Shown here piece by piece: positions 5,742-12,334 of a stretch of 12,334 nucleotides of DNA. A program made the position numbers and the translations under genes. Within the stretch, counting starts at the first letter, position 1; each line of letters starts with the position of its first letter. The stretch spans positions 1-12,334 of the forward strand of contig CANRLE010000027.1 in assembly GCA_947631385.1 (NCBI GenBank), written 5' to 3'. The notes beneath the pieces were generated by a model. That model did no database searches, was not told where the DNA came from, and worked only from the letters and a program-made list of their open reading frames with translations. Source of the DNA: an uncultured Clostridia bacterium. GTDB taxonomy: Bacteria; Bacillota; Clostridia; TANB77; CAG-508.

Positions 5742-6368
5742 ATGATAGATAAAATCTGTATGTTTCTGACCAATAGAATAAGAAAAGAAATGCCAGAAAT
5801 AGATGATGAAAAAGCAGAAGTTATAAACTATGGACTTCAAAATATTGTAGGAGAAATACCAAAAATATTCATAATGCTTGCAGTTGCATATGTATTAGGG
5901 ATTTTTCCATTAGCTTTATTTACCTTTATAGCATTATATCCATATAAAGGAGCTTCTGGTGGTGTTCATTTAAAGACACATATAGGTTGCATAATTTTTA
6001 CAACAGTATTTTATTGTTTTATTCCATTTATATCAAAACAATTTATATTATCTGATGTGGTAAAATATATTACTATTGTACTTATATGGATATTTGGAAT
6101 AATTATGATAAAACTTTATGCACCTGCAGATACAGAAGATGTACCAATATTAGCTAAGAAAGACAGAAAAAGAAAAAGAAATGCTTCATATATTACTTTT
6201 TCTATTGGTTTACTAGTAGCTGCAATTATTAATAATAGTACAATTTCAAATATACTAATATTAGCTAATTTTTTTCAAACAATAATGATTACTAAATTTA
6301 TATATAGACTTACAAATAGTAAGTATGGATATGAAGTATATAGTGATACTTCAACTGAAATAGGATAA
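5742..6368 (+). CDS. agrB: AgrB, autoinducer-peptide processing membrane endopeptidase
   Basis: This 208-residue polytopic membrane protein fits the accessory gene regulator B family (about 190-210 residues). The signature Gly-Gly-Val-His-Leu-Lys-Thr-His-Ile-Gly-Cys holds the catalytic pair His76 and Cys83, with the same seven-residue spacing as the His/Cys pair of staphylococcal AgrB. An N-terminal amphipathic segment (1-35) is followed by about five or six hydrophobic segments (near 38-66, 84-97, 108-126, 150-165, 168-185), with a basic loop Lys-Lys-Asp-Arg-Lys-Arg-Lys-Arg near 140-147. AgrB cleaves the C-terminal part of AgrD at the membrane and forms the thiolactone ring. The ATG at 5742 follows GAGGTGA at 5731-5737. 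It is the first gene of an agrB-agrD unit, with agrD 48 nt downstream. Confidence 0.93.
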   Translation: MIDKICMFLTNRIRKEMPEIDDEKAEVINYGLQNIVGEIPKIFIMLAVAYVLGIFPLALFTFIALYPYKGASGGVHLKTHIGCIIFTTVFYCFIPFISKQFILSDVVKYITIVLIWIFGIIMIKLYAPADTEDVPILAKKDRKRKRNASYITFSIGLLVAAIINNSTISNILILANFFQTIMITKFIYRLTNSKYGYEVYSDTSTEIG

Positions 6369-6390
6369 TACTAAAATATGTTAGTATTAT
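6365..6390 (+). promoter_or_regulatory. Hairpin between agrB and agrD
   Basis: ATAATACTAA (6365-6374) and TTAGTATTAT (6381-6390) form a perfect 10-bp stem with a 6-nt loop that includes the agrB stop codon (6366-6368). Six T follow at 6394-6399, then the agrD ribosome binding site. It could be a leaky terminator or an RNA-processing or stabilising element that sets the agrB:agrD ratio. Confidence 0.55.
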
Positions 6391-6416
6391 AAATTTTTTA
6401 CAAAGGAGGAATAGAA

Positions 6417-6536
6417 ATGTTAAAATTTTTAGCAAAAACAGCAGAAAAATATGCAAAAATGACTAATACTGCATGCTTTGTAGTTTGGGTATTCCATCAA
6501 CCAAAAATGCCAGCTAGCATGATAAAAAAAGACTAA
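6417..6536 (+). CDS. agrD: AgrD, autoinducing peptide precursor, 39 residues
   Basis: A short gene behind a strong AAAGGAGGAA site (6403-6412), directly after agrB. The product has the AgrD layout. An amphipathic, basic N-terminal helix (residues 1-15, Met-Leu-Lys-Phe-Leu-Ala-Lys and on) would bind the membrane. A core follows, Thr-Ala-Cys-Phe-Val-Val-Trp-Val-Phe (18-26), with its only Cys at position 20. The C-terminal recognition part begins His-Gln-Pro-Lys-Met-Pro (27-32), a Pro-containing motif typical of clostridial AgrD. AgrB should cut at the end of the core and link it to Cys20 as a thiolactone. If the cut is just before His27, the ring is seven residues, Cys20-Phe26; a five-residue ring ending at Trp24 is the other option. 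The exact ends cannot be read from sequence. Confidence 0.9.
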   Translation: MLKFLAKTAEKYAKMTNTACFVVWVFHQPKMPASMIKKD

Positions 6537-6609
6537 TTAAAATTGGTGAAAATAGTACGAAAAAATATTTTTGCCAATAATAACTTAAAAGTTATATTTA
6601 TACAATCCA

Positions 6610-6642
6610 ACAAAAAACAGCTTTTCGAAAGCTGTTTTTTGT
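6610..6642. terminator. Bidirectional terminator shared by agrBD and agrAC
   Basis: ACAAAAAACAGCTTT (6610-6624) and AAAGCTGTTTTTTGT (6628-6642) form a perfect 15-bp stem with a 3-nt loop, with a T-run on the 3' side on both strands. It lies 73 nt past agrD on + and 7 nt past the agrC stop on -. Confidence 0.9.
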
Positions 6643-6649
6643 AATATTA

Positions 6650-7996
6650 TTAATAATATATTTCTAATTGTTGAGAGAAAAAAGTATCTGTTTTAGAAGT
6701 ATATAAATTTATATTGTTATTTTTCTTGATAATTTTACGAACTTCCCATAAACCTAATCCCATATGATTTTCTTTTTCTGAAATACCTTTTTCAAATATT
6801 TTATCAGTATTGACATCTTTATTTTTATAAGTATTTTCAATAATAATTAACTGCCTAGAATTTTTTACATCATCTCTAAAAGTTAAATTAATTATTTTTT
6901 CTTCGCATTCAGCACTTGCCTCTATAGCATTATCTAAAAGTATACCTAAAATTCTAGCAAATTCATATATTTTCATTTTTAAATTAGATAAATCTAAGAG
7001 GATGGTTATATTTACTTTGATATTTTTAGAATCTGCTTCATTATACTTTTTAGTTAATAAATTATAAATACCATCATTATTTATGATATCTGGATTTAAA
7101 ATATATAAATTATTAACCCTTTGGCAATCATCTTCTAACTGTAAATAGTAATTTTTTAAACCCTTCATATCTTCTGTTCGAATATATCCACCAATAGTTG
7201 TAACAATATTATCAAAATCATGTTTAAAACCACGAACATTATCATGTAAAATATGTAATGTATTATTATATTCCTCTGCACTTTCTAACTTTTTAGTAGT
7301 TAAAGACAACTTCATTATACTGGTTAAACTATAAATACTTAGTCCCAAATAAACGAATAAAGAAATAAAACTAAAAAATGTAATAAATAAAGGTAATGTA
7401 TCTATATAGTATTTTGTTACAATAGAATTAATTATTAAAGTCATAAAACCTATAATAAGATTTGAAAAAATTATTACTTTATTTTTGGTGCTAATATCTT
7501 CAATAAAATTTACGTTTAAATTACACAAATGTATAATTAAAATAACCACAAAAACAAGTGCATACATTATAATATTATAAGAAATTCTATAAATTGGAAT
7601 AGCAATTAATGTATCTGCAGTGATATGTAAAATTGTTAGAAAAGGGTTAGATATTAAAATGCCTAATAAACTAAAGATAATAGGTGGTAATATGGTAGCA
7701 AAAATACATTTTAGTAAATTCAAATCTAATAATTTATAAATTAATATTGCTATTACAATGTAGTTAACAAATGTATTAAATGGAATAGGCAAATAATTCA
7801 TAGTAAGAAAAGCTTCTATAGAAATTACAGAGACATAGATTATTTTTTGCTTTTTACTAAGGCTTAAATTTAGTACTGAAGAAAATATCAACATACATAA
7901 GTAATTTTCAATAAACAAAAATGGCAATGATAAAATATTGATTAACCATTCATTTGGTGTACTAATTGCTATCCAAATATTATTTAAAATATCCAT
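6650..7996 (-). CDS. agrC: AgrC-type sensor histidine kinase
   Basis: The 448-residue protein has an N-terminal sensor of about six or seven membrane segments (residues 16-228), a linker helix, and a GHKL-type kinase core. The H-box is Gly-Phe-Lys-His-Asp-Phe-Asp-Asn with His259 as predicted phospho-acceptor. The N-box is Gly-Ile-Leu-Leu-Asp-Asn-Ala-Ile-Glu-Ala (Asn356), and the G-box is His-Met-Gly-Leu-Gly-Leu (411-416). This is the HPK10/AgrC layout: the membrane part binds the extracellular cyclic peptide and the core passes phosphate to the partner regulator. It follows the regulator gene with a 17-bp overlap; its GGAGG (8009-8013) lies within the regulator's coding sequence, about 12 nt before the ATG, which suggests translational coupling. 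AgrC is assigned by the adjacent agrBD; the kinase alone would only be called AgrC-like. Confidence 0.9.
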   Translation of the reverse strand: MDILNNIWIAISTPNEWLINILSLPFLFIENYLCMLIFSSVLNLSLSKKQKIIYVSVISIEAFLTMNYLPIPFNTFVNYIVIAILIYKLLDLNLLKCIFATILPPIIFSLLGILISNPFLTILHITADTLIAIPIYRISYNIIMYALVFVVILIIHLCNLNVNFIEDISTKNKVIIFSNLIIGFMTLIINSIVTKYYIDTLPLFITFFSFISLFVYLGLSIYSLTSIMKLSLTTKKLESAEEYNNTLHILHDNVRGFKHDFDNIVTTIGGYIRTEDMKGLKNYYLQLEDDCQRVNNLYILNPDIINNDGIYNLLTKKYNEADSKNIKVNITILLDLSNLKMKIYEFARILGILLDNAIEASAECEEKIINLTFRDDVKNSRQLIIIENTYKNKDVNTDKIFEKGISEKENHMGLGLWEVRKIIKKNNNINLYTSKTDTFFSQQLEIYY

Positions 7997-8696
7997 AATT
8001 TTTCAAAACCTCCATAAAATCTTTTTTATACTTTGGACCAATATCACAAGTATTATTATCCATAAAAGTAATAATACCAGAAACAGGTTCAACATTTTTA
8101 ATTTGATTTACATTAACAATAAACGACTTATGACATCTAACATAAGTTTCCGGTAATTTATCTTGAAACTTATTAAAAGAACTGTAAGTATCATAATCAC
8201 GTGAAGAGGTATGAAAAACTAATTTCATACCATCTCTTTTCACATATTGAACCTCAGCTTCATCAATAATAGTATTCTTATTATCAATCTTAATATACTT
8301 TTTTGTAACTTCATTAGCATCATTAAACAATCTGTGAATAGTATCCTCTAATCTGTCCATAGTAATAGGTTTAGGGAGATAATCAAAAGTTTTATACTTA
8401 TATGCAACCATAGCATATTCCAAATGACCAGTAGTGAAAATTATATAAGCATTATTCTTTCTTTTTCTAATTTCCTCAGCTAAATCTAAACCACTCTTAC
8501 TAGATTTTAAATTAATATCTAACATTAAAACATCGGCAGGATTATTATCATCAATATACTTTAAAATGTCATCTGCATTATCACATTTATAAACAACTGA
8601 AGCATCATAATTATTTTTTGTAAATATTGATTCTAACATTTTGGCTAATCTGTCTAAAATGTTTAAATTATCATCACAAATGACAAAGCTTAACAT
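7980..8696 (-). CDS. agrA: AgrA-type LytTR response regulator
   Basis: I take the start as ATG at 8696, preceded by GGAGA within AAAGGAGAT at the right distance. An upstream in-frame ATG at 8774 would add 26 hydrophobic residues that do not belong to a receiver domain. The 238-residue product has a receiver domain (1-125) with acidic Asp8/Asp9, phospho-acceptor Asp60 in Val-Leu-Met-Leu-Asp-Ile, Thr88/Thr89 and Lys109 in Leu-Pro-Lys-Pro. A LytTR DNA-binding domain follows (about 132-238) with the typical Tyr-Val-Arg-Cys-His-Lys-Ser-Phe-Ile-Val-Asn (185-195). It should be phosphorylated by the adjacent AgrC and bind direct repeats at its targets. The gene leads the agrA-agrC unit with its own strong promoter and a leader of about 78 nt. 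Confidence 0.9.
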   Translation of the reverse strand: MLSFVICDDNLNILDRLAKMLESIFTKNNYDASVVYKCDNADDILKYIDDNNPADVLMLDINLKSSKSGLDLAEEIRKRKNNAYIIFTTGHLEYAMVAYKYKTFDYLPKPITMDRLEDTIHRLFNDANEVTKKYIKIDNKNTIIDEAEVQYVKRDGMKLVFHTSSRDYDTYSSFNKFQDKLPETYVRCHKSFIVNVNQIKNVEPVSGIITFMDNNTCDIGPKYKKDFMEVLKNYGYFK

Positions 8697-8780
8697 ATAA
8701 ATCTCCTTTATTAAAAAAAAATATGGAAAAAAGGTGTGACAAAAAACGTCAAATAACCCTAATTTCCCAAACATAATAAC

Positions 8781-8809
8781 AATATAATCTAAAAAATTCG
8801 ACTTGTCAA
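8781..8809 (-). promoter_or_regulatory. Promoter of the agrA-agrC operon
   Basis: On the minus strand, TTGACA (8804-8809), a 17-nt spacer and TATATT (8781-8786): close to the sigma-A consensus, which suggests substantial basal expression of the sensor pair. The inferred leader runs from about 8774 to 8697. Confidence 0.8.
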
Positions 8810-8972
8810 TAGTAATTTACAAAATTATCCAATTTCTTCAAGCAATTAGTATCACTAGAGTACACAGATAGAACAATAAACATTATATACACAATAGCAC
8901 TGGAAAATTCTAAGTATAAGTTAGAATAGCCATAAGTGATAGAAAAAAACAAATAAGAATTTGCGAAAAATG
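8810..8972. other. Gene-free stretch between divergent agrA and purM promoters
   Basis: I see no gene, strong hairpin or recognisable riboswitch here. Short open frames in it lack ribosome binding sites and coding character. Confidence 0.55.
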
Positions 8973-9001
8973 TTGAAGAAATAGAAAAGATAATATATAA
9001 T
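8973..9001 (+). promoter_or_regulatory. Promoter of purM-purL
   Basis: TTGAAG (8973-8978), a 17-nt spacer and TATAAT (8996-9001). Transcription should start near 9008, leaving only about 33 nt before the purM ATG, too short for a purine riboswitch. Any purine control must be at the DNA level or further upstream. Confidence 0.7.
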
Positions 9002-9040
9002 AACAATGTCGAAAATATTACTAGAAAGGAAAGTAGAAAA

Positions 9041-10078
9041 ATGGAAAAAAGTTTCAGCGAGAGCTACAAACAAGCGGGAGTAGATGTAACAGCAGGATAT
9101 CAATCAGTAGAACTAATCAAAGAAGCAGTAAAAAGCACCTATAACGAAGGAGTTATATCGGATTTAGGAGGCTTTGGAGGATTGTACGCATTAGATACAA
9201 AGGAAATAAAAGAACCGATTTTAGTTTCAGGTACAGATGGAGTAGGTACCAAATTGAAATTGGCTTTTTTAATGGATAAACATGATACAATAGGTCAAGA
9301 CTGTGTAGCAATGTGTGTAAATGATATCATATGTTGTGGAGCAAAGCCATTGTTCTTTTTAGATTATATGGCTTTAGGAAAAAACGTGCCAGAAGTAGTA
9401 GCAACAATAGTAAAAGGAGTTGCAGATGGATGTAAAATGGCTGGGTGTAGCCTTGTTGGAGGAGAAACAGCAGAGATGCCGGGATTTTACAAACAAGGAG
9501 AATATGATTTAGCAGGATTTTCTGTTGGAGTTGTAGAAAAAAGCAAAATTATAGACAGTCAAGCAATTGACATTGGGGACCAAGTAATTGGAATAACATC
9601 TTCAGGAGTACATTCAAATGGATTTTCACTTGTTAGAAAAATTTTTGATGTAAATGAAGAAAACTTGAGCAAATATTATGAAGAATTAGGAATGACGTTA
9701 GGAGAATGTTTATTAACTCCAACTAAAATTTATGTGAAAGCAATATTAAACTTACTAGAAAAAGTACAAGTAAAAGGAATATCACACATTACGGGTGGAG
9801 GATTTTACGAGAATATGCCAAGAATGTTAAGAGAAGGAGTTGCACTAAAAATCAAGAAAGACTCCTATCCAATTTTACCAATTTTTAAATTAATTCAAAA
9901 AGTTGGAAATATTCCAGAAAGAGATATGTACAACACATTTAATATGGGAATAGGAATGTCAATTATAGTAAAAAAAGAGGAAACAGAAAAAGCCATTAAA
10001 ATATTAGAAGAACAAGGAGAAAAAGCTTATTTAATCGGAGAAGTAGTAGAAGGAAACAAAGATATAGAAATAAAATAG
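9041..10078 (+). CDS. purM: Phosphoribosylformylglycinamidine cyclo-ligase (AIR synthetase)
   Basis: PurM converts FGAM and ATP to aminoimidazole ribonucleotide (AIR), the fifth step of IMP synthesis, in the cytoplasm. At 345 residues it is full length for the family. Signatures include Asp-Val-Thr-Ala-Gly-Tyr (15-20), Ser-Gly-Thr-Asp-Gly-Val-Gly-Thr-Lys (63-71), Gly-Gln-Asp-Cys-Val-Ala-Met-Cys-Val-Asn-Asp (85-95), Gly-Gly-Glu-Thr-Ala-Glu-Met-Pro-Gly (140-148), Ser-Ser-Gly-Val-His-Ser-Asn-Gly (187-194) and Thr-Gly-Gly-Gly-Phe (251-255), the conserved ATP- and substrate-binding parts of the AIRS fold. The ATG at 9041 follows AAAGGAAAG. purL begins 10 nt after the stop, so the two are co-transcribed. 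Confidence 0.97.
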   Translation: MEKSFSESYKQAGVDVTAGYQSVELIKEAVKSTYNEGVISDLGGFGGLYALDTKEIKEPILVSGTDGVGTKLKLAFLMDKHDTIGQDCVAMCVNDIICCGAKPLFFLDYMALGKNVPEVVATIVKGVADGCKMAGCSLVGGETAEMPGFYKQGEYDLAGFSVGVVEKSKIIDSQAIDIGDQVIGITSSGVHSNGFSLVRKIFDVNEENLSKYYEELGMTLGECLLTPTKIYVKAILNLLEKVQVKGISHITGGGFYENMPRMLREGVALKIKKDSYPILPIFKLIQKVGNIPERDMYNTFNMGIGMSIIVKKEETEKAIKILEEQGEKAYLIGEVVEGNKDIEIK

Positions 10079-10088
10079 GAGGTTTCTT

Positions 10089-12334
10089 ATGGGAGTAAAA
10101 AGAATTTATGTTAAAAAGAAAGAAGGCTTTAATGTAGAGGCTAAAGAACTATTGGAAGATGTTAAAGAAAATTTAGGAATAAAGACATTAAAAAATATTA
10201 TTATTTTAAATAGATATGATGTAGAAAAAATCACAGAAGAAGCATTTGAAAAAGCTAAAAAAACTGTTTTTTCAGAACCACAAGTAGATGAATATTATGT
10301 AGAAAACTATCCATTTAATCAAGAAGAATATGTATTTGGAGTTGAATTTTTACCGGGACAATTTGATCAAAGAGCAAATGCACTAGAAGAATGTCTACAA
10401 ATTATAGCAGGGGGAGAAAGACCAACAGCAAAATCTGCTAAAATTTACATTTTGCAGGGTAACATACAAAAAAAAGACATTGAAAAAATCAAAAATTATA
10501 TGATAAACAGAGTAGACTCAAGAGAATGTTCTTTAGAAAAGCCAGAAAATTTAGAACAAAAAGTAGATATCCCAGAAGATGTGGCAGTTGTAGAAGGCTT
10601 TACTAAGATGACTCAACAAGATTCAGAAAAATTCTATCAAAAATACGGATTTGCCATGGATTTTGCCGATTTACAATTTTGTCAAAACTATTTCAAAGAA
10701 GTAGAAAAAAGAGATCCAACCATGACAGAAATGAAAATGATTGATACTTATTGGTCAGACCATTGTAGACATACTACTTTCCTAACGAAATTAGATGTAT
10801 TAGATATAAAATGGGATTTATTGCAAAAAGTTTACCAAGATTATTTAAAAGCAAGAGATGTAGTTTATGAAAATAGAAAAGCTAAAGATATATGTTTAAT
10901 GGATGTAGCCACAATTGCTGTAAAAGAATTGAAAAAAGCTGGATATTTAAAAGAATTAGATGAATCTGAAGAAATCAATGCGTGCAGTATTAAAGCAGAT
11001 ATTTTAGTAGATGGAAAACCAGAAGAATATTTAATTATGTTTAAAAATGAAACTCACAATCATCCAACTGAAATTGAGCCATTTGGAGGTGCTGCAACGT
11101 GTTTAGGTGGAGCAATTCGTGACCCACTATCAGGAAGAGTGTATGTATATCAAGCTATGAGAGTAACAGGATGTGGAGACCCAAGAAAAACAGTAGAAGA
11201 AACTTTACCAAACAAATTACCACAGAGAAAGCTAACAAATGAAGCTGCAAGAGGATATAGCTCTTATGGAAATCAAATAGGATTAGCAACTGGTCAAGTT
11301 GCAGAAATTTATCATGATGGATATGTAGCAAAACGTATGGAAATTGGTGCCTTAGTAGGAGCAGCACCAAAGGAAAATGTTGTTAGAAAGAGACCAATTC
11401 CAGGAGATAAAGTAATACTACTAGGAGGAAGAACAGGAAGAGATGGATGTGGAGGAGCAACAGGTTCTTCAAAAGCTCATACAAGTGAATCTTTAACAAC
11501 ATGTGGGGCAGAAGTGCAAAAAGGAAATGCACCAGAAGAAAGAAAAATACAAAGATTATTTAGAGATAGAGAAGTTACAAAATTAATAAAAAGATGCAAT
11601 GATTTTGGAGCAGGTGGAGTCTCAGTTGCTATTGGTGAGTTAGCAGATGGATTAGTTATTAACTTAGACAAAGTTCCTAAAAAATATGAAGGATTAGATG
11701 GAACAGAACTAGCTATTTCTGAATCTCAAGAAAGAATGGCAGTAGTAGTAGCTAAAGAAGATGCAGATAAATTTATTGCATTTGCTGAAAAAGAGAATAT
11801 AGAAGCAACAATAGTAGCAGAAGTAGTAGAAGAACCAAGAATAAAAATGTACTGGAGAGGAAAAGTAATTGTTGATATTTCAAGAGAATTTTTAGACACC
11901 AATGGAGATGTAAAAAATGAAAAAGTACAGATTACAAAGCCAGACATAGAAAAATCTTATTTCAAGAAAGAAAAAGTAGAAGACGTCAAAGCAAAATGGG
12001 AGCAAATTATAAGTAGTTTAAATTGTTGTTCTCAAAAAGGACTAGTAGAGCGCTTTGATAGTAGTATTGGAGCTAATACTGTTATCATGCCATTTGGAGG
12101 AAAATATCAATTAACACCAGCGCAAGGAATGGTAGCAAGAATTCCAACACTAAAAGGATATACAAATAGTGGAACAATAATGACATATGGTTATAATCCT
12201 TATTTAGCAAGTTGGAGTCCATTCCATGGAGCAGTTTATGCAATTATTGAATCTGTTTCTAAATATGTGGCACTTGGAGGAGATTACAAAAAGGCATATT
12301 TAACATTGCAAGAATATTTTGAAAAATTAAGAAA
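10089..12334 (+). CDS. purL: Phosphoribosylformylglycinamidine synthase, one-chain form (partial, right edge)
   Basis: The frame is open from ATG 10089 to the window end (748 codons). PurL uses FGAR, ATP and glutamine to make FGAM, the step before PurM. Visible signatures are Ser-Asp-His-Cys-Arg-His-Thr (223-229), Asn-Glu-Thr-His-Asn-His-Pro-Thr-Glu (320-328; His323 and His325), Pro-Phe-Gly-Gly-Ala-Ala (330-335) and Gly-Arg-Thr-Gly-Arg-Asp-Gly (447-453). The N-terminal 200 residues form the PurS-like and linker parts of the large single-polypeptide type of about 1,200-1,250 residues known from Clostridia; the second AIRS half and the C-terminal glutaminase would lie beyond the window. AGGAGGT (10077-10083) overlaps the purM stop codon, which points to coupled translation. 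Confidence 0.96.
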   Translation, partial: MGVKRIYVKKKEGFNVEAKELLEDVKENLGIKTLKNIIILNRYDVEKITEEAFEKAKKTVFSEPQVDEYYVENYPFNQEEYVFGVEFLPGQFDQRANALEECLQIIAGGERPTAKSAKIYILQGNIQKKDIEKIKNYMINRVDSRECSLEKPENLEQKVDIPEDVAVVEGFTKMTQQDSEKFYQKYGFAMDFADLQFCQNYFKEVEKRDPTMTEMKMIDTYWSDHCRHTTFLTKLDVLDIKWDLLQKVYQDYLKARDVVYENRKAKDICLMDVATIAVKELKKAGYLKELDESEEINACSIKADILVDGKPEEYLIMFKNETHNHPTEIEPFGGAATCLGGAIRDPLSGRVYVYQAMRVTGCGDPRKTVEETLPNKLPQRKLTNEAARGYSSYGNQIGLATGQVAEIYHDGYVAKRMEIGALVGAAPKENVVRKRPIPGDKVILLGGRTGRDGCGGATGSSKAHTSESLTTCGAEVQKGNAPEERKIQRLFRDREVTKLIKRCNDFGAGGVSVAIGELADGLVINLDKVPKKYEGLDGTELAISESQERMAVVVAKEDADKFIAFAEKENIEATIVAEVVEEPRIKMYWRGKVIVDISREFLDTNGDVKNEKVQITKPDIEKSYFKKEKVEDVKAKWEQIISSLNCCSQKGLVERFDSSIGANTVIMPFGGKYQLTPAQGMVARIPTLKGYTNSGTIMTYGYNPYLASWSPFHGAVYAIIESVSKYVALGGDYKKAYLTLQEYFEKLR

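Noticed and set aside
8697..8774. N-terminal extension of agrA from ATG at 8774
   Set aside because: It would start at the predicted transcription start, lacks a ribosome binding site and adds a hydrophobic stretch foreign to receiver domains; ATG 8696 has a good AAAGGAGAT site.
9002..9040. Purine riboswitch before purM
   Set aside because: The predicted leader of about 33 nt is too short for the aptamer, and no conserved core or expression platform is visible.

Overview
The window is very AT-rich, uses strong GGAGG-type ribosome binding sites and good sigma-A promoters, and carries an agr-type peptide quorum-sensing locus, a clostridial-style one-polypeptide PurL and prepilin-like proteins with a Lys-Gly-Ile-Thr-Leu-Ile leader. 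This points to a low-GC Firmicute, most likely an uncultured gut-type member of the Clostridia. That placement is inference from gene style; there is no rRNA or tRNA in the window.

Layout. (1) 1-343 (-): 5' part of a small prepilin-like gene, cut by the window edge. It is divergent from a 479-residue protein of unknown function (556-1995, +); the two promoters flank a short dyad (464-480). (2) 2000-5700: a scrapyard with one intact gene, a prepilin leader fused to a SUMF1/FGE-like domain (2474-3646, -). Around it are an orphan copy of that gene's promoter in opposite orientation, a 3'-end remnant resembling the transposon protein TnpV, a broken Rpn/PD-(D/E)XK-family gene (lost start codon, out-of-frame 25-bp tandem repeat), and a deleted paralogue of the prepilin/SUMF1 gene (5193-5535, -). 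Several hairpins separate these pieces. (3) 5742-8809: an agr system split into two convergent operons, agrB-agrD on + and agrA-agrC on -, which meet at a shared bidirectional terminator. The 39-residue AgrD precursor is easily missed. (4) 8973-12334: purine biosynthesis, purM then purL (cut by the right edge), from a clear promoter divergent from that of agrA.

How it works together. AgrB (catalytic His76/Cys83) should process AgrD into a secreted cyclic peptide around Cys20. AgrC (H-box His259, GHKL ATPase) should sense it and phosphorylate the LytTR regulator AgrA at Asp60. The targets are not identifiable here; I found no clear AgrA direct-repeat site before agrB. PurM and PurL catalyse adjacent steps of IMP synthesis. 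The prepilin-like proteins are probably membrane-anchored or surface-displayed, but no secretion ATPase or prepilin peptidase is in view.
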